Shown here: piece by piece, positions 26,380-35,193 of the stretch
How positions within the stretch are numbered: the first letter of the stretch is position 1
How the letters are laid out: every line of letters starts with the position of its first letter
From: Streptomyces sp. NBC_01304
GTDB lineage: Bacteria > Actinomycetota > Actinomycetes > Streptomycetales > Streptomycetaceae
NCBI RefSeq assembly: GCF_035975855.1
Contig: NZ_CP109055.1
Span: 3,720,001-3,784,000, forward strand
Direction of reading: 5' to 3'
DNA length: 64,000 nt
Program-made: the position numbers and the translations under genes
The notes under the pieces: model-generated
Seen by the model: only the letters and a program-made list of their open reading frames with translations
The model's database searches: none
What the model was told of the DNA's origin: nothing

Positions 26380-27648
26380 ATGCCCCGCACCGCCCCCACC
26401 CCCTGCACCCCCCGCCCCGCCCCGCGCCCCGCGAACCTCCCCCGCCTGGCCGGCCGTATCGCCTTCGTCCTCGGCACCCGCTCCGAGGTCACCCGGCTCG
26501 CGCCCGTCCTGCACCAGCTCGGCGACGCCGCCGCGGTCGTGCACACCGCGGCGCACCACGACCCGCTGTTCGGCGCCGACCTGCTGGCCGAGTGGGGTCT
26601 GGGCGGACCGGACGTGGCGCTGGCGGCGGGCGGGCCGGGCCGCAGCGAGCGGCTCGGCCGGATCCTCACCGCACTGAGCGACGCCTTCGCCGAGCACCGG
26701 CCCGCCGCGATCGTCGTCCTCGGCGGCGGCACCTCCGCCGCGGCGGGGGCCCTCGCCGCGCACGGCGCCGGGATACCCCTGATCCATGTGGGGGCCGGGG
26801 CGCGCAGCCACAACCGGGGGGAAGCGAGCGAGCACCGCCGGGTCATCGCCGACCGGCTGGCCGACGTGCTGTGCGCGGCGACGCCGGAGAACGTGACCCA
26901 GCTGATCGACGAGGACTACGAGCCGCACCGCATCGTGCTGACGGGCTCCGCCACCGTCGAGGCCGTCGCGCGCCGGCTGCCGCCGCCCGCGCGGACCGCC
27001 GAGCTCATCGACGTGCTCGCCCTGCCGCGCGACCGCTATGTCCTCGCCGCCCTCGACAGCCCCGCGAACACCTGGCATCCCGAGCGGCTGAGCGCCGCGC
27101 TCACCTCGCTCGGCGACGCACAGGACGGCGGCTGCCCGGTCGTGCTCGCGCTGCAGCCGCGCACCCGGGACGCCGTCGTCCGGCACGGACTCGGGCCGCT
27201 GCTCGCCCGGCTGCGGGTCGTGGACGCGCCGGACGAGCGGTCGTTCCTCGCGCTGGCGAGCCGGGCGGCGCTCCTGGTGACCGACTCGGGCACCGTGCAG
27301 GAGACGGCCACCGTGCTCGGGCGGCCGCATCTGGTGGTGCGTACGAGCACCGAACTGCCGGAATCCCTGGGCGAGTTCGCGGAGCTGACGGCACCCGAGG
27401 AACTGGCTTCCGCGGTACGCCGCCACCTCGCGCGGCTGCCCGAGGCGCTGGACCGGCTCGCCGAGGTGGCCTCGCCCTTCGGCGACGGGCTCGCCGCCGA
27501 GCGCATCGCCGAGGTCGCGCTCGCGGCGGCGTCGCGCGGGGGCGAGGCGGTGCCGCCACGGCGGGTGCTGCCGGGCCCGGACACCGTGGCCGGCCGGGGG
27601 CATGACGCGGTGCCGGACGCCGTGATCGACGCCCTGATCAGCGCGTGA
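26380..27648 (+). CDS. UDP-N-acetylglucosamine 2-epimerase-like protein with lost active-site residues
   Basis: The 422-residue protein has the WecB-type GT-B fold. FVLGTRSEVTRLAPVL matches the GTRPE motif, HVGAGARS the HVEAGLR motif, and VTDSGTVQETATVLGRPHLVVR the DSGGxQEE motif. Residues that catalyse epimerisation in WecB appear replaced: the Asp of GDT is Gly (G116), the Glu of HVEAG is Gly (G138), and the HRREN His segment reads DSPAN. The protein may bind a nucleotide sugar without epimerising it. GGAGGAGAG precedes the ATG. Its stop overlaps the start of the phosphatase gene by 4 bp. Confidence 0.8.
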   Translation: MPRTAPTPCTPRPAPRPANLPRLAGRIAFVLGTRSEVTRLAPVLHQLGDAAAVVHTAAHHDPLFGADLLAEWGLGGPDVALAAGGPGRSERLGRILTALSDAFAEHRPAAIVVLGGGTSAAAGALAAHGAGIPLIHVGAGARSHNRGEASEHRRVIADRLADVLCAATPENVTQLIDEDYEPHRIVLTGSATVEAVARRLPPPARTAELIDVLALPRDRYVLAALDSPANTWHPERLSAALTSLGDAQDGGCPVVLALQPRTRDAVVRHGLGPLLARLRVVDAPDERSFLALASRAALLVTDSGTVQETATVLGRPHLVVRTSTELPESLGEFAELTAPEELASAVRRHLARLPEALDRLAEVASPFGDGLAAERIAEVALAAASRGGEAVPPRRVLPGPDTVAGRGHDAVPDAVIDALISA

Positions 27649-28874
27649 GCGGGCGGTCGGCCCGGCGCGTGTTCCCCTCGCCCACTCGGCCGACCGGGCG
27701 CGCCCCGTGGCTGCGCCCGCTCGGATCCGGCGACGTGGGCCGGCTCGCCGTCGCCCTGTTGGCTGCCGGCCTCCTGCCCAACCTGCTGTCCGGCGAGGCG
27801 ACTTCGGCCGGACCGCTGGTGGCGATGGCCTGCGTGACGGCCGGGGTCACGCTCTCCTTCCGCAGCGCTTCGCTGCTGCTCACCCTCGCGTTCGTCGCGG
27901 ATGTGCTGCTCGCCGCGCGGCACGGCTCGTTCGACGAGTTCCGCGGGTTCGACATCGAGGCCGCCGTGCCGCTCGGAGGCGCGGTCGGGCTCTACCTGAA
28001 CCGGCTGCTCGGACGGTACGGCCGCCGGATGCGCGCGGTCAGCGCGGTGGCCGAGGAGGCCCAGCGCGCCATCCTGCCCACCCCGCCGAAACGGCTCGGA
28101 CCCTTGTCCGTCGCGGTCCGCTACCGGCCGGCCCAGCGCGAGGCCCGGATCGGCGGCGACATCTACGCGGTGCAGCAGACCCGGTTCGGCACCCGGCTGC
28201 TCATCGGCGACGTACGCGGCAAGGGCATGGACGCGGTCGGTGCCGCCGCCGTGGCGCTCGGGGCGTTCCGCGAGGCCGCCGAGCAGGCCGCCTCGCTCCC
28301 CCGGCTCGCCGACCGCCTGGAGCACGCCCTGCTCCGGGAGGCCGCGCACGATCCGGGCGAGGGGCGCGTGGAGGGTTTCACCACGGCGCTGCTCGGCGAG
28401 GTCACGCCGGACGGTGCGACGCTGCGCCTGCTCAACCGCGGCCACCCCGCCCCCTACCTCCTGCACGGCGACGAGGTGCGGGCGCTGCACCCGGCCGAGC
28501 CCGATCTCCCGCTCGGCATGGGCCGGTTGAGCGACCGGCGCGCGGTGCCGGATGCGTATCCATTGCCGTACGGGGCGGTACTGCTCCTGGTCACGGACGG
28601 AGTGACGGAGGCGCGCGACGGTGCGGGAGCCTTCTACGACCCGGCCGAGCGCCTTGCGGGACACGGCCCGTGGGACGACCCGGCCACCGCCGTCGACGTA
28701 CTGATGGACGACGTCCGGCGCTGGTCGACCGGCAGCACCCGCGACGACATGGCGGTGCTCGCCGTGCGCCGGGTGGACCCGGGACCCGTCGTGGAGTGCC
28801 CGCTGCGCCGCCTGGAGCTGCGCAGGGACAGGGCGTCGCGACTGGTCCGCGTGCGGCGCGGCAAGGTCGCGTGA
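27645..28874 (+). CDS. Membrane PP2C-type (SpoIIE domain) phosphatase
   Basis: The 409-residue protein starts at a GTG in a GTGA overlap with the epimerase-like gene. About four hydrophobic segments occupy residues 25-125. A SpoIIE/RsbU-type PP2C domain follows, with metal-site motifs IGGDIYAVQQTRFGTRLLIGDVRGKGMDAVGA and LLVTDGVTEARDGAGAFYD, and a terminal STRDDMAVLAVR. Such phosphatases usually act on anti-anti-sigma factors in partner-switching. No STAS protein is next to it. Confidence 0.9.
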   Translation: MSGRSARRVFPSPTRPTGRAPWLRPLGSGDVGRLAVALLAAGLLPNLLSGEATSAGPLVAMACVTAGVTLSFRSASLLLTLAFVADVLLAARHGSFDEFRGFDIEAAVPLGGAVGLYLNRLLGRYGRRMRAVSAVAEEAQRAILPTPPKRLGPLSVAVRYRPAQREARIGGDIYAVQQTRFGTRLLIGDVRGKGMDAVGAAAVALGAFREAAEQAASLPRLADRLEHALLREAAHDPGEGRVEGFTTALLGEVTPDGATLRLLNRGHPAPYLLHGDEVRALHPAEPDLPLGMGRLSDRRAVPDAYPLPYGAVLLLVTDGVTEARDGAGAFYDPAERLAGHGPWDDPATAVDVLMDDVRRWSTGSTRDDMAVLAVRRVDPGPVVECPLRRLELRRDRASRLVRVRRGKVA

Positions 28875-29029
28875 CATACCCACTAAGCCATGCCGCTGTC
28901 AAGTACCGCCACTCGAAGGTGAGTTGTTCGGGAAACCTGCGGGGCCGTCCACCCCGGCGTACCTAACATGAGCTCCGCGCAGACCGGCCGACCCCAGGGG
29001 ACCGGCGCGCCCTCGACAAGGAGACGCCC

Positions 29030-29833
29030 ATGAGCACGTACGACCTGACCGGGCGCAAGGCACTCGTGACGGGCGGTGCCCAGGGGCTCGGGGCCGGGAT
29101 GGCCGAGGCCCTCGCCGCCGCCGGAGCCGCCGTCGTGATCGGCGACGTACAGGAAGAGGCGGGCCGGTCCACCGCAGAGGCCCTGCAGAAGGGCGGCGCC
29201 ACCGCGAGCTTCGTGGCGCTGGACGTCACCGACGACGACAGCTGGGAAGCCGCCGTCGGGCAGACCGTCGACGCCCTGGGCGGCCTCGACATCGTCGTGA
29301 ACAACGCGGGCGTCGAGATCTCCGCCCTCGTCGCCGACCTCGACGCCCGCGATCTGCGCACCATGCTGGACGTCAACGTCGTGGGCGTCGCGCTCGGACT
29401 CAAGCACGCCTTCCGCGCGATGCGGCCGGGCGGGCGGGCCGGGCGCGGCGGCGCGGTCGTCAACGTCTCGTCGGTCGCCGCGACGATCCCCTTCCCGGGC
29501 ATCGCGGGGTACGCCGCCACCAAGTCCGCGGTCGACCGGCTGACCCGGACTGCCGCCCTCGAGTCCGGCAAGCTCGGGTACGGAGTGCGGGTCAACTGCG
29601 TCTACCCCGGCCTGGTGCCGACCCCGATGGGGCTTCAACTGGCGCAGGACATGCAGGACTTGGGGCTCTGGCCGAGCGCCGAGGCGGCCGTCGGCGAGGT
29701 CGTCGGGCGGACGCCGCTCGGGCGGCTCGGCGAAGTCGCCGAGATGGCGGACGCGGTGGTGTTCCTCGCCTCCGACGCGGCGCGGTTCATCACCGGGGCC
29801 GGTCTGCCCGTCGACGGCGGAATGGGCATGTGA
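29030..29833 (+). CDS. Short-chain dehydrogenase/reductase
   Basis: The 267-residue classical SDR has the cofactor motif TGGAQGLGAGMA (residues 15-26), NNAG, a catalytic Ser in VVNVSSVAA, and YAATK with Tyr and Lys. An acidic residue after the second strand (GDVQ) favours NAD over NADP. AAGGAG precedes the ATG. The substrate is unknown. Confidence 0.92.
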   Translation: MSTYDLTGRKALVTGGAQGLGAGMAEALAAAGAAVVIGDVQEEAGRSTAEALQKGGATASFVALDVTDDDSWEAAVGQTVDALGGLDIVVNNAGVEISALVADLDARDLRTMLDVNVVGVALGLKHAFRAMRPGGRAGRGGAVVNVSSVAATIPFPGIAGYAATKSAVDRLTRTAALESGKLGYGVRVNCVYPGLVPTPMGLQLAQDMQDLGLWPSAEAAVGEVVGRTPLGRLGEVAEMADAVVFLASDAARFITGAGLPVDGGMGM

Positions 29834-29944
29834 GTCAGCGGAGTTCGGGCCTTTGCTTCTACCGAATGTCGCACCGTTGACTTCGGTGTGTGCCTTAGAA
29901 TTCCGGGGAAGTGTTCCCTTGTCGGCGAGCAGAGTTGCACTGCC

Positions 29945-30928
29945 ATGAAGAGTCCTCGGAACAACCCGTGGTGTTTTCCCGCGGCCGCCTGTCTGGCCGC
30001 TTCGGTAATCGTCGCCGCTCTCAGCTGGGAAACCCATCGCGCACCTGAGAGCGGCATCCGCATTGCCCTGATGCTGGCCGGACTCGGGGTCATCGTCGCC
30101 GTCTTCGTCCGTCAGTCCCTGGCCCTCAGAGCCACCCGCAGCATCGCCGACACCGTGCAGCACAGCATGCTGCAGCCGCCCCCGAGCCGGGTCGGCGGGC
30201 TGCGCACCGAGGTCCGCTATGTGGCATCGGCGGCCGAGGCCACGGTCGGCGGGGACGTGTACGAGGTCGTGGACACCCCCTTCGGCGTACGCCTGCTCCT
30301 CGGCGACGTGATGGGCAAGGGCCTGCCCGCCGTCCGCACCGCCATGGACGCCCTCGGCGCCTTCCGCGAGCTCGCCCCGCACGAGAAGCAGCTGCCCGCC
30401 ATCGCCCAGCGCATGGACGCCTGCCTGACCGGCCGGGACGGCAGCGAGGAGTTCGTGACCGCGCTGCTCCTCGCCATCACCGACGGCGAGGGCCACGCCG
30501 AGCTGGTCTGCTGCGGCCATCCGCCGCCGCTGCTCATCCGGGCCGGCCGCTGCACCTTCCTGGACGCGATCCCGCCCGCGCCGCCGCTCGGCCTGTTCCA
30601 CCTGCTCGACCAGTGGTGCCGGTCCGCCTCGGTGCCCCTGTCCGACGGCGACCGGCTGCTGCTCTACACCGACGGGGTCACCGAGGCCCGGGACGCGCGG
30701 GGCACCTTCTATCCGCTCGCCGAGCGCGCGACGCTGCTGTACGACGCCGATCCGGCGGCCTTCCTCGACGCGCTCACCAGCGATCTGCTTCGGCATGGAA
30801 TGGGTCAATTGAAGGACGACGCCGCACTCTTGCTGGTCGATTACGGAGACATTCGGTCACCGCAGGGTCAACCCCGGGCGGAGAATGGCCATCTGCTCCA
30901 GGGCCTCTCTGCCCGCCCCCTACGATAG
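29945..30928 (+). CDS. Membrane PP2C-type (SpoIIE domain) phosphatase, second copy
   Basis: The 327-residue protein begins MKSPRNNPWCFPAAA, a start chosen because it leads straight into the first membrane segment. Two hydrophobic helices (about 8-25 and 37-55) precede the PP2C domain. The domain has TVGGDVYEVVDTPFGVRLLLGDVMGKG, the VCCGHPPPLL strand and LLYTDGVTEARDARGTFYP. It resembles the 27645-28874 product in layout but has fewer membrane spans. An upstream start at 29888 is possible. Confidence 0.88.
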   Translation: MKSPRNNPWCFPAAACLAASVIVAALSWETHRAPESGIRIALMLAGLGVIVAVFVRQSLALRATRSIADTVQHSMLQPPPSRVGGLRTEVRYVASAAEATVGGDVYEVVDTPFGVRLLLGDVMGKGLPAVRTAMDALGAFRELAPHEKQLPAIAQRMDACLTGRDGSEEFVTALLLAITDGEGHAELVCCGHPPPLLIRAGRCTFLDAIPPAPPLGLFHLLDQWCRSASVPLSDGDRLLLYTDGVTEARDARGTFYPLAERATLLYDADPAAFLDALTSDLLRHGMGQLKDDAALLLVDYGDIRSPQGQPRAENGHLLQGLSARPLR

Positions 30929-30963
30929 GTACGTAAAGGCTCTCCATGCCGAAGCCGAAGCTG

Positions 30964-31008
30964 CCGTAGATATATCCACCGTAGATATATCCGCCGTACG
31001 TATCTCTT
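30964..31008 (+). promoter_or_regulatory. Three 15-bp AT-rich direct repeats upstream of the STAND gene
   Basis: The units ccgtagatatatcca, ccgtagatatatccg and the diverged ccgtacgtatctctt lie head to tail at exact 15-bp spacing. They end 14 bp before the start codon. They contain the most AT-rich local sequence in the region. An operator array or a promoter with regulator half-sites is likely. Confidence 0.55.
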
Positions 31009-31022
31009 GAGATGAGGCGATT

Positions 31023-33245
31023 GTGGCTGGCAATCGACCGGGGAAAAACCCGGGCAACCCGGAAAGCGATCCCGACAAGAACATCGCGCGAATTCCGCCG
31101 GAGGAGATCGGAACCACCGGCGCCACGGCATCAAGCGGCTCTCCCGGAAATATCCCCGCGGAGCAAAAGACCCTCATCGGCCGCCAACAGGAACTCGCCG
31201 CGCTGCGACAGATGTTGACCACTTCGCGTCTGGTCACCGTCACCGGCCTCGGCGGGGTCGGCAAGACCCGCACCGCCCTGGGCGCCGCCGCCCGGGCCGC
31301 CCCCGACTTCCCCGACGGAGCCTGGCTGGTCGAGCTCTCCGGGCTGTACGACGGCGAGCTCCTTGTGCACGCCGTCGCCGCGACCCTGCGCGCCACCGAC
31401 CACACCACCCGCTCCCAGGAAGAGGTCCTGGCCGCCCATCTCCAGGACAAGCGCCTGCTGCTCGTCCTGGACACCTGCGAGCACCTGCTCGGCCCCGTCA
31501 CCACGCTCGCCGAGCAACTTCTGCGCGCCGCCCCCGGCCTGCACATCCTCGCCACCAGCAGGCAGCCCCTCGGCCTCGACGAGGAACGCCCGCTCGCCCT
31601 GGGCCCGTTGACCGACCCAGCGGACGCGGTCGAACTCTTCACCCGGCGCGCCGAGGCCGCGCTGCCCGGCTTCGCCCTCTCCGCCGCGGAGCAGCTGGTC
31701 GTCGAGCGCATCTGCACCCGGCTCGACGGCCTTCCCCTCGCCATCGAGCTCGCCGCGGGCCTCCTCGGCGTCGCCACCCTGGACGACCTGCTCAGCGGCA
31801 TCGCCGACCGCTTCCAGCTGCTGATCTCGTCCGGCGACGACTCCCGCCACGGCACCCTGCGTACGGCGATCGGCTGGAGCCATGAACTCTGCAGGCCCCA
31901 GGAGCGGTTGCTGTGGGCCCGGCTCTCCGTCTTCACCGGGGACTTCTCGCTCGCCGCCGCCCAGGAGGTGTGCGGCGACGCCGTACTGGACCCGGCGGAC
32001 ATCCCCGTCCTGCTCGCCGGACTCGTCGACAAGTCGCTGCTCGTACGTGATCCGGGTCCGGGCGGCCAAGGGCGCGAGCAGGAGTCCGGCAGCGCATCCG
32101 AACAGGGCCCGGGCGACGACCGGTTCCGCCAGCTCGACACCGTGCGCGCGTACGGCGCCGAGTGGCTGCACCGCCTCGACGAGGAGGCCGCCCGGCGCAC
32201 CCGGCACCTCGCCTGGTGCCAGTCCCTCGCCGAGCGCGGCGAGCGGGACTGGTTCGGCCCGGGCCAGGCCGCGGTCTTCCGCGCCACCCAGCGCGAGCAC
32301 GCCCAGCTGTGCGCCGCCCTCGACTTCGCCCTGTCCGGGCTCGCCACCCCCCAGCAGCAGCGCGCCGGGATGCGGCTCGCCGGAACCCTCTGGTTCTACT
32401 GGGTGGGCTGCGGCCTCCTCGGCGACGGGCGCTACTGGCTCGACCGGGCCCTCGTGCACGCGCGCGGGCCCGGCCCCGAGCGGCTCAAGGCCCTGTGGGT
32501 GAACGGCTATGTGGCCATCCTCCAGGGCGACTCCGCCACGGCCGTCGAAATGCTCACCGACTGCCGGGCCCAGGCCCTGCGCACCGGCGACGACACCGCG
32601 TACGCCTACTCCACCCACCGCCTCGGCTGCGCCGCGCTCATGCGCGACGACCATCGCGTCGCGCAGCGCTACTTCGAGGCGTCGCTCGATCGGTACGCGG
32701 ACCTCGACGAGCTCAACAGCAACGTCATGATGGCCCGCATCGAACTGGCCATGTCCCTCGCCTTCCAGGGCGACCTGGAGACGGCGGTCGGCCTCGTCGA
32801 GAAGGCCCGCGACCTGTGCGAGCTGCACGGCGAGCGCTGGGCCAAGGCCTATGCCCTGTACGTCCTCGCCTTCGCGGCCTGGGCGGACGGCCGGCACGAG
32901 GAGGCCGACGAGCTGGCCCGGGAGTGCCTGAGCATCAACTACGAGTTCCGCGACCTGGTCGGCATGGTCCTGCCCATCGAGGTCATCGCCCTGCTCCAGG
33001 CCTCCCGAGGCCGCAGCAGACAGGCCGCCGTGCTGCAGGGCGCCGCCCAGCGGATCTGGCGCAAGGTCGGCCTGCCCCTGTTCGGCTCGGCGTACTTCAA
33101 CGCGCCGCACGACACGGCCGTCGGGCTCGCCGTGGCCGACCTGGGGGCGGCGGAGTACGAGGCGGCGTTCGCACTGGGGGCGCGGCTCAGCCTGGAGGAG
33201 GCGGTCGGGTCGGCTCGGGAGGTCAGCTCGGCGGGGACGTACTGA
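31023..33245 (+). CDS. STAND/NB-ARC ATPase with C-terminal helical repeats
   Basis: The 740-residue protein has a GTG start with GAGG 5 bp upstream. The first ~50 residues are disordered and polar. The P-loop is VTGLGGVGKT (about 73-82), Walker B is RLLLVLDTCEHLL, and GLPLAIELAA is the GxP motif of AP-ATPases. TPR-like helices fill residues ~330-740. It resembles the ATPase and TPR parts of AfsR- or LuxR-type regulators but has no DNA-binding domain at either end. It may be an autonomous signalling switch. Confidence 0.88.
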   Translation: MAGNRPGKNPGNPESDPDKNIARIPPEEIGTTGATASSGSPGNIPAEQKTLIGRQQELAALRQMLTTSRLVTVTGLGGVGKTRTALGAAARAAPDFPDGAWLVELSGLYDGELLVHAVAATLRATDHTTRSQEEVLAAHLQDKRLLLVLDTCEHLLGPVTTLAEQLLRAAPGLHILATSRQPLGLDEERPLALGPLTDPADAVELFTRRAEAALPGFALSAAEQLVVERICTRLDGLPLAIELAAGLLGVATLDDLLSGIADRFQLLISSGDDSRHGTLRTAIGWSHELCRPQERLLWARLSVFTGDFSLAAAQEVCGDAVLDPADIPVLLAGLVDKSLLVRDPGPGGQGREQESGSASEQGPGDDRFRQLDTVRAYGAEWLHRLDEEAARRTRHLAWCQSLAERGERDWFGPGQAAVFRATQREHAQLCAALDFALSGLATPQQQRAGMRLAGTLWFYWVGCGLLGDGRYWLDRALVHARGPGPERLKALWVNGYVAILQGDSATAVEMLTDCRAQALRTGDDTAYAYSTHRLGCAALMRDDHRVAQRYFEASLDRYADLDELNSNVMMARIELAMSLAFQGDLETAVGLVEKARDLCELHGERWAKAYALYVLAFAAWADGRHEEADELARECLSINYEFRDLVGMVLPIEVIALLQASRGRSRQAAVLQGAAQRIWRKVGLPLFGSAYFNAPHDTAVGLAVADLGAAEYEAAFALGARLSLEEAVGSAREVSSAGTY

Positions 33246-33283
33246 ACAGGCCCTGCCCACCTGCCTTCTGACGGTCCGTGGCC

Positions 33284-33871
33284 CTACGCGGCGACCTTCT
33301 CCCCCGCCGCCAGCTTGCCCATCACCGCGGTCAGCCGGGCCGCCCGCATCCGGGCGCCGGTCGACAACTCCAGGCGCAGGATCACCTGGTACCGGTCCGT
33401 CTTGCCGAGGCTCTCGAAGAACTCCCTTGCCCGGTCGTCCCCTTGGAGCGCCGCCGCGAGATCGTCCGGGACCTTCGCCTCCTTCTGCGAGACGTACGCG
33501 GCCTCCCAGCGCCCGTCCGCCTTCGCGCGCTCGACCTCCGCGACGCCGGGCGGGCGCATCCGGCCCGCCTCGGTGAGGGCCGCGATCTTGCGGACGTTGA
33601 CCTGCGACCACCTGCTGCGGGCGCGGCGGGGCGTGATCTTCTGCAGGAAGTACGTGTCGTCGAAGCCCTTGCGCTGCCCGTCGATCCACCCCCAGCACAG
33701 GGCCACGTCGACCACCTCGTCCCACCGGACGGAGGCGATGCCCGAGCCCTTCTTGGCGAGCTTCAGCCAGACGCCGCCGTCCAGGGTGTGGTGGCCGGCC
33801 AGCCAGGCGTCGAGGGCCCCCGCGTCCTCGCACGTCATCGTCGTGATCTCTGCTCCGGTGGGTGAGTTCAT
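33284..33871 (-). CDS. YdeI/OmpD-associated family protein
   Basis: The 195-residue protein begins MNSPTGAEITTMTCEDAGALDAWLAGHH and contains the family signature VDVALCWGWIDGQRKGFDDTYFLQKITPRRARSRWSQVN split by conserved tryptophans. The C-terminal YdhG/DUF1801-like region (LAAALQGDDRAREFFESL) is complete. The family is conserved but of unknown activity. It lies 37 bp downstream of the DinB-like gene and is probably co-transcribed. Confidence 0.85.
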   Translation of the reverse strand: MNSPTGAEITTMTCEDAGALDAWLAGHHTLDGGVWLKLAKKGSGIASVRWDEVVDVALCWGWIDGQRKGFDDTYFLQKITPRRARSRWSQVNVRKIAALTEAGRMRPPGVAEVERAKADGRWEAAYVSQKEAKVPDDLAAALQGDDRAREFFESLGKTDRYQVILRLELSTGARMRAARLTAVMGKLAAGEKVAA

Positions 33872-33908
33872 GACGCCAAGGTACGGGCCGACTAGGACAA
33901 GTTTCGTC

Positions 33909-34508
33909 CTAGTTCGACGCCCAGTCGGGACGGCGCCCCAGATAGCGCAGCAGCCGGGCCGCCTCGCCCTCACCGGCCTGCTCTGCCAGGGCCGGGGCGA
34001 AGGCGAAGGCGCGTACCGCCTCGACCGTCGCGTGCGCGACCGGGAGCAGCTCGCGCGCCAACTCGTCGGTGAGCGGGGAGGGTTGGCCGGTGGCCACGGC
34101 GATGTCCCAGGCGTGCACGGCCGCGTCCAGGGCGCAGGCCCCGACGCCGAGGGCGGGGGTCATGCTGTGCGGCGGGAGCGGGACGCCGACCTGTTCGGCG
34201 GCCGGGTCGACCGTCTCCCAGGCCTCGAAGGACGCCGTCAGGGCCGCCTCGACCACGGCCTCGGGGGTGTCCGCCAGCTTCCCGGAGGGCTCGAAGGGGT
34301 TCTCCGCGGGGCCCGGCCCGCCGGTGAGGAAGGCGGCGTAGCCGATCTGGTCGCCGGCCGCGTGCTGGAGGACCTGAGTGACGTTCCATTCGGCGCAGGG
34401 CGTGGGGGCGTCGAGCCGGTCCACGGGGATGCCGCGCACGACGGCACGCAGCGCGCCGTGCGCCGCGTCCAGTACCTGCCACTTGCCTGTGGTGCCGTTC
34501 TCAGCCAT
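33909..34508 (-). CDS. TIGR03086-type DinB-like (mycothiol maleylpyruvate isomerase fold) protein
   Basis: The 199-residue protein has N-terminal PTPCAEWNVTQVLQHAAGDQIGYA, with a His of the metal site, and a second His in DAAVHAWDIAVATGQ. This is the TIGR03086 pattern of the DinB/MDMPI superfamily, which includes mycothiol-dependent enzymes. GGGGAG precedes the ATG at 34508. The specific reaction is unknown. Confidence 0.85.
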   Translation of the reverse strand: MAENGTTGKWQVLDAAHGALRAVVRGIPVDRLDAPTPCAEWNVTQVLQHAAGDQIGYAAFLTGGPGPAENPFEPSGKLADTPEAVVEAALTASFEAWETVDPAAEQVGVPLPPHSMTPALGVGACALDAAVHAWDIAVATGQPSPLTDELARELLPVAHATVEAVRAFAFAPALAEQAGEGEAARLLRYLGRRPDWASN

Positions 34509-34554
34509 TGATCTCCCCATCCCTGTAGCGCAGTTGACCGCATACGATGCGCCG

Positions 34555-35097
34555 GTGTCCGAGTTCATACAACAGCTTCCCGCCCTCCTCGGCGTCATGA
34601 TTGGCGCGCTCGGTTCCTATCTGGCGATAACCCGGGGCGACCAGGCCCGCTTCCGCCGCGAGCAGGCGGCGCGCTGGGAGGAGCGACGGCTCTCGGTGTA
34701 CGGCGACTACGCACGTTCGGTGAAGGCGACCGTGACACCGGCCTACCGGGTCGCCGCCCACCTCGGCAACGATCCGCATCCGCATCCGCTGGCCCCCGAG
34801 GCGGCAGAGGCCCTGCTCGCCGACGCGAGCGACGCCCGGGATCCCGCGTGGGAGGCGCTGCTGCTGCTCGGGGCGCCGGAGGTGGTCGCGCAGGGGCGCC
34901 GGTGGGCGGCGGTGGCCAACGCGATGGAGAGCTTCCTGCGCGAGCAGATCACCGATCCGGTGCGCTGGTCGGCGCTCCTTGAGCAACAACGCGTGGCGCG
35001 TGAGCGGTATTACGCGGCGGCCAGGGTCGACTTGGCGTTGCCGCCGGGGCATCCGGGGCGGCAGCCGATCGAGCCTCCTGCGCGGGATCGCGGCTGA
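34555..35097 (+). CDS. Conserved hypothetical membrane-anchored protein
   Basis: The 180-residue product starts at a GTG (MSEFIQQLPALLGVMIGALGSYLA). One N-terminal hydrophobic helix is followed by a charged, mostly helical cytoplasmic region with QARFRREQAARWEERRLSVYGDYAR. This layout is common in Streptomyces proteins of unknown role. It lies divergent to the DinB-like gene, 46 bp away. Confidence 0.75.
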   Translation: MSEFIQQLPALLGVMIGALGSYLAITRGDQARFRREQAARWEERRLSVYGDYARSVKATVTPAYRVAAHLGNDPHPHPLAPEAAEALLADASDARDPAWEALLLLGAPEVVAQGRRWAAVANAMESFLREQITDPVRWSALLEQQRVARERYYAAARVDLALPPGHPGRQPIEPPARDRG

Positions 35098-35193
35098 ATC
35101 GGGAACTCCCGGCCCCGGCATGGCGTCTCCTTCCCCAAGTTCTTGCGCCCTCTGCCGACCGGGCACGGGGGAATTCCAGTTCCAGGAGGCGCA

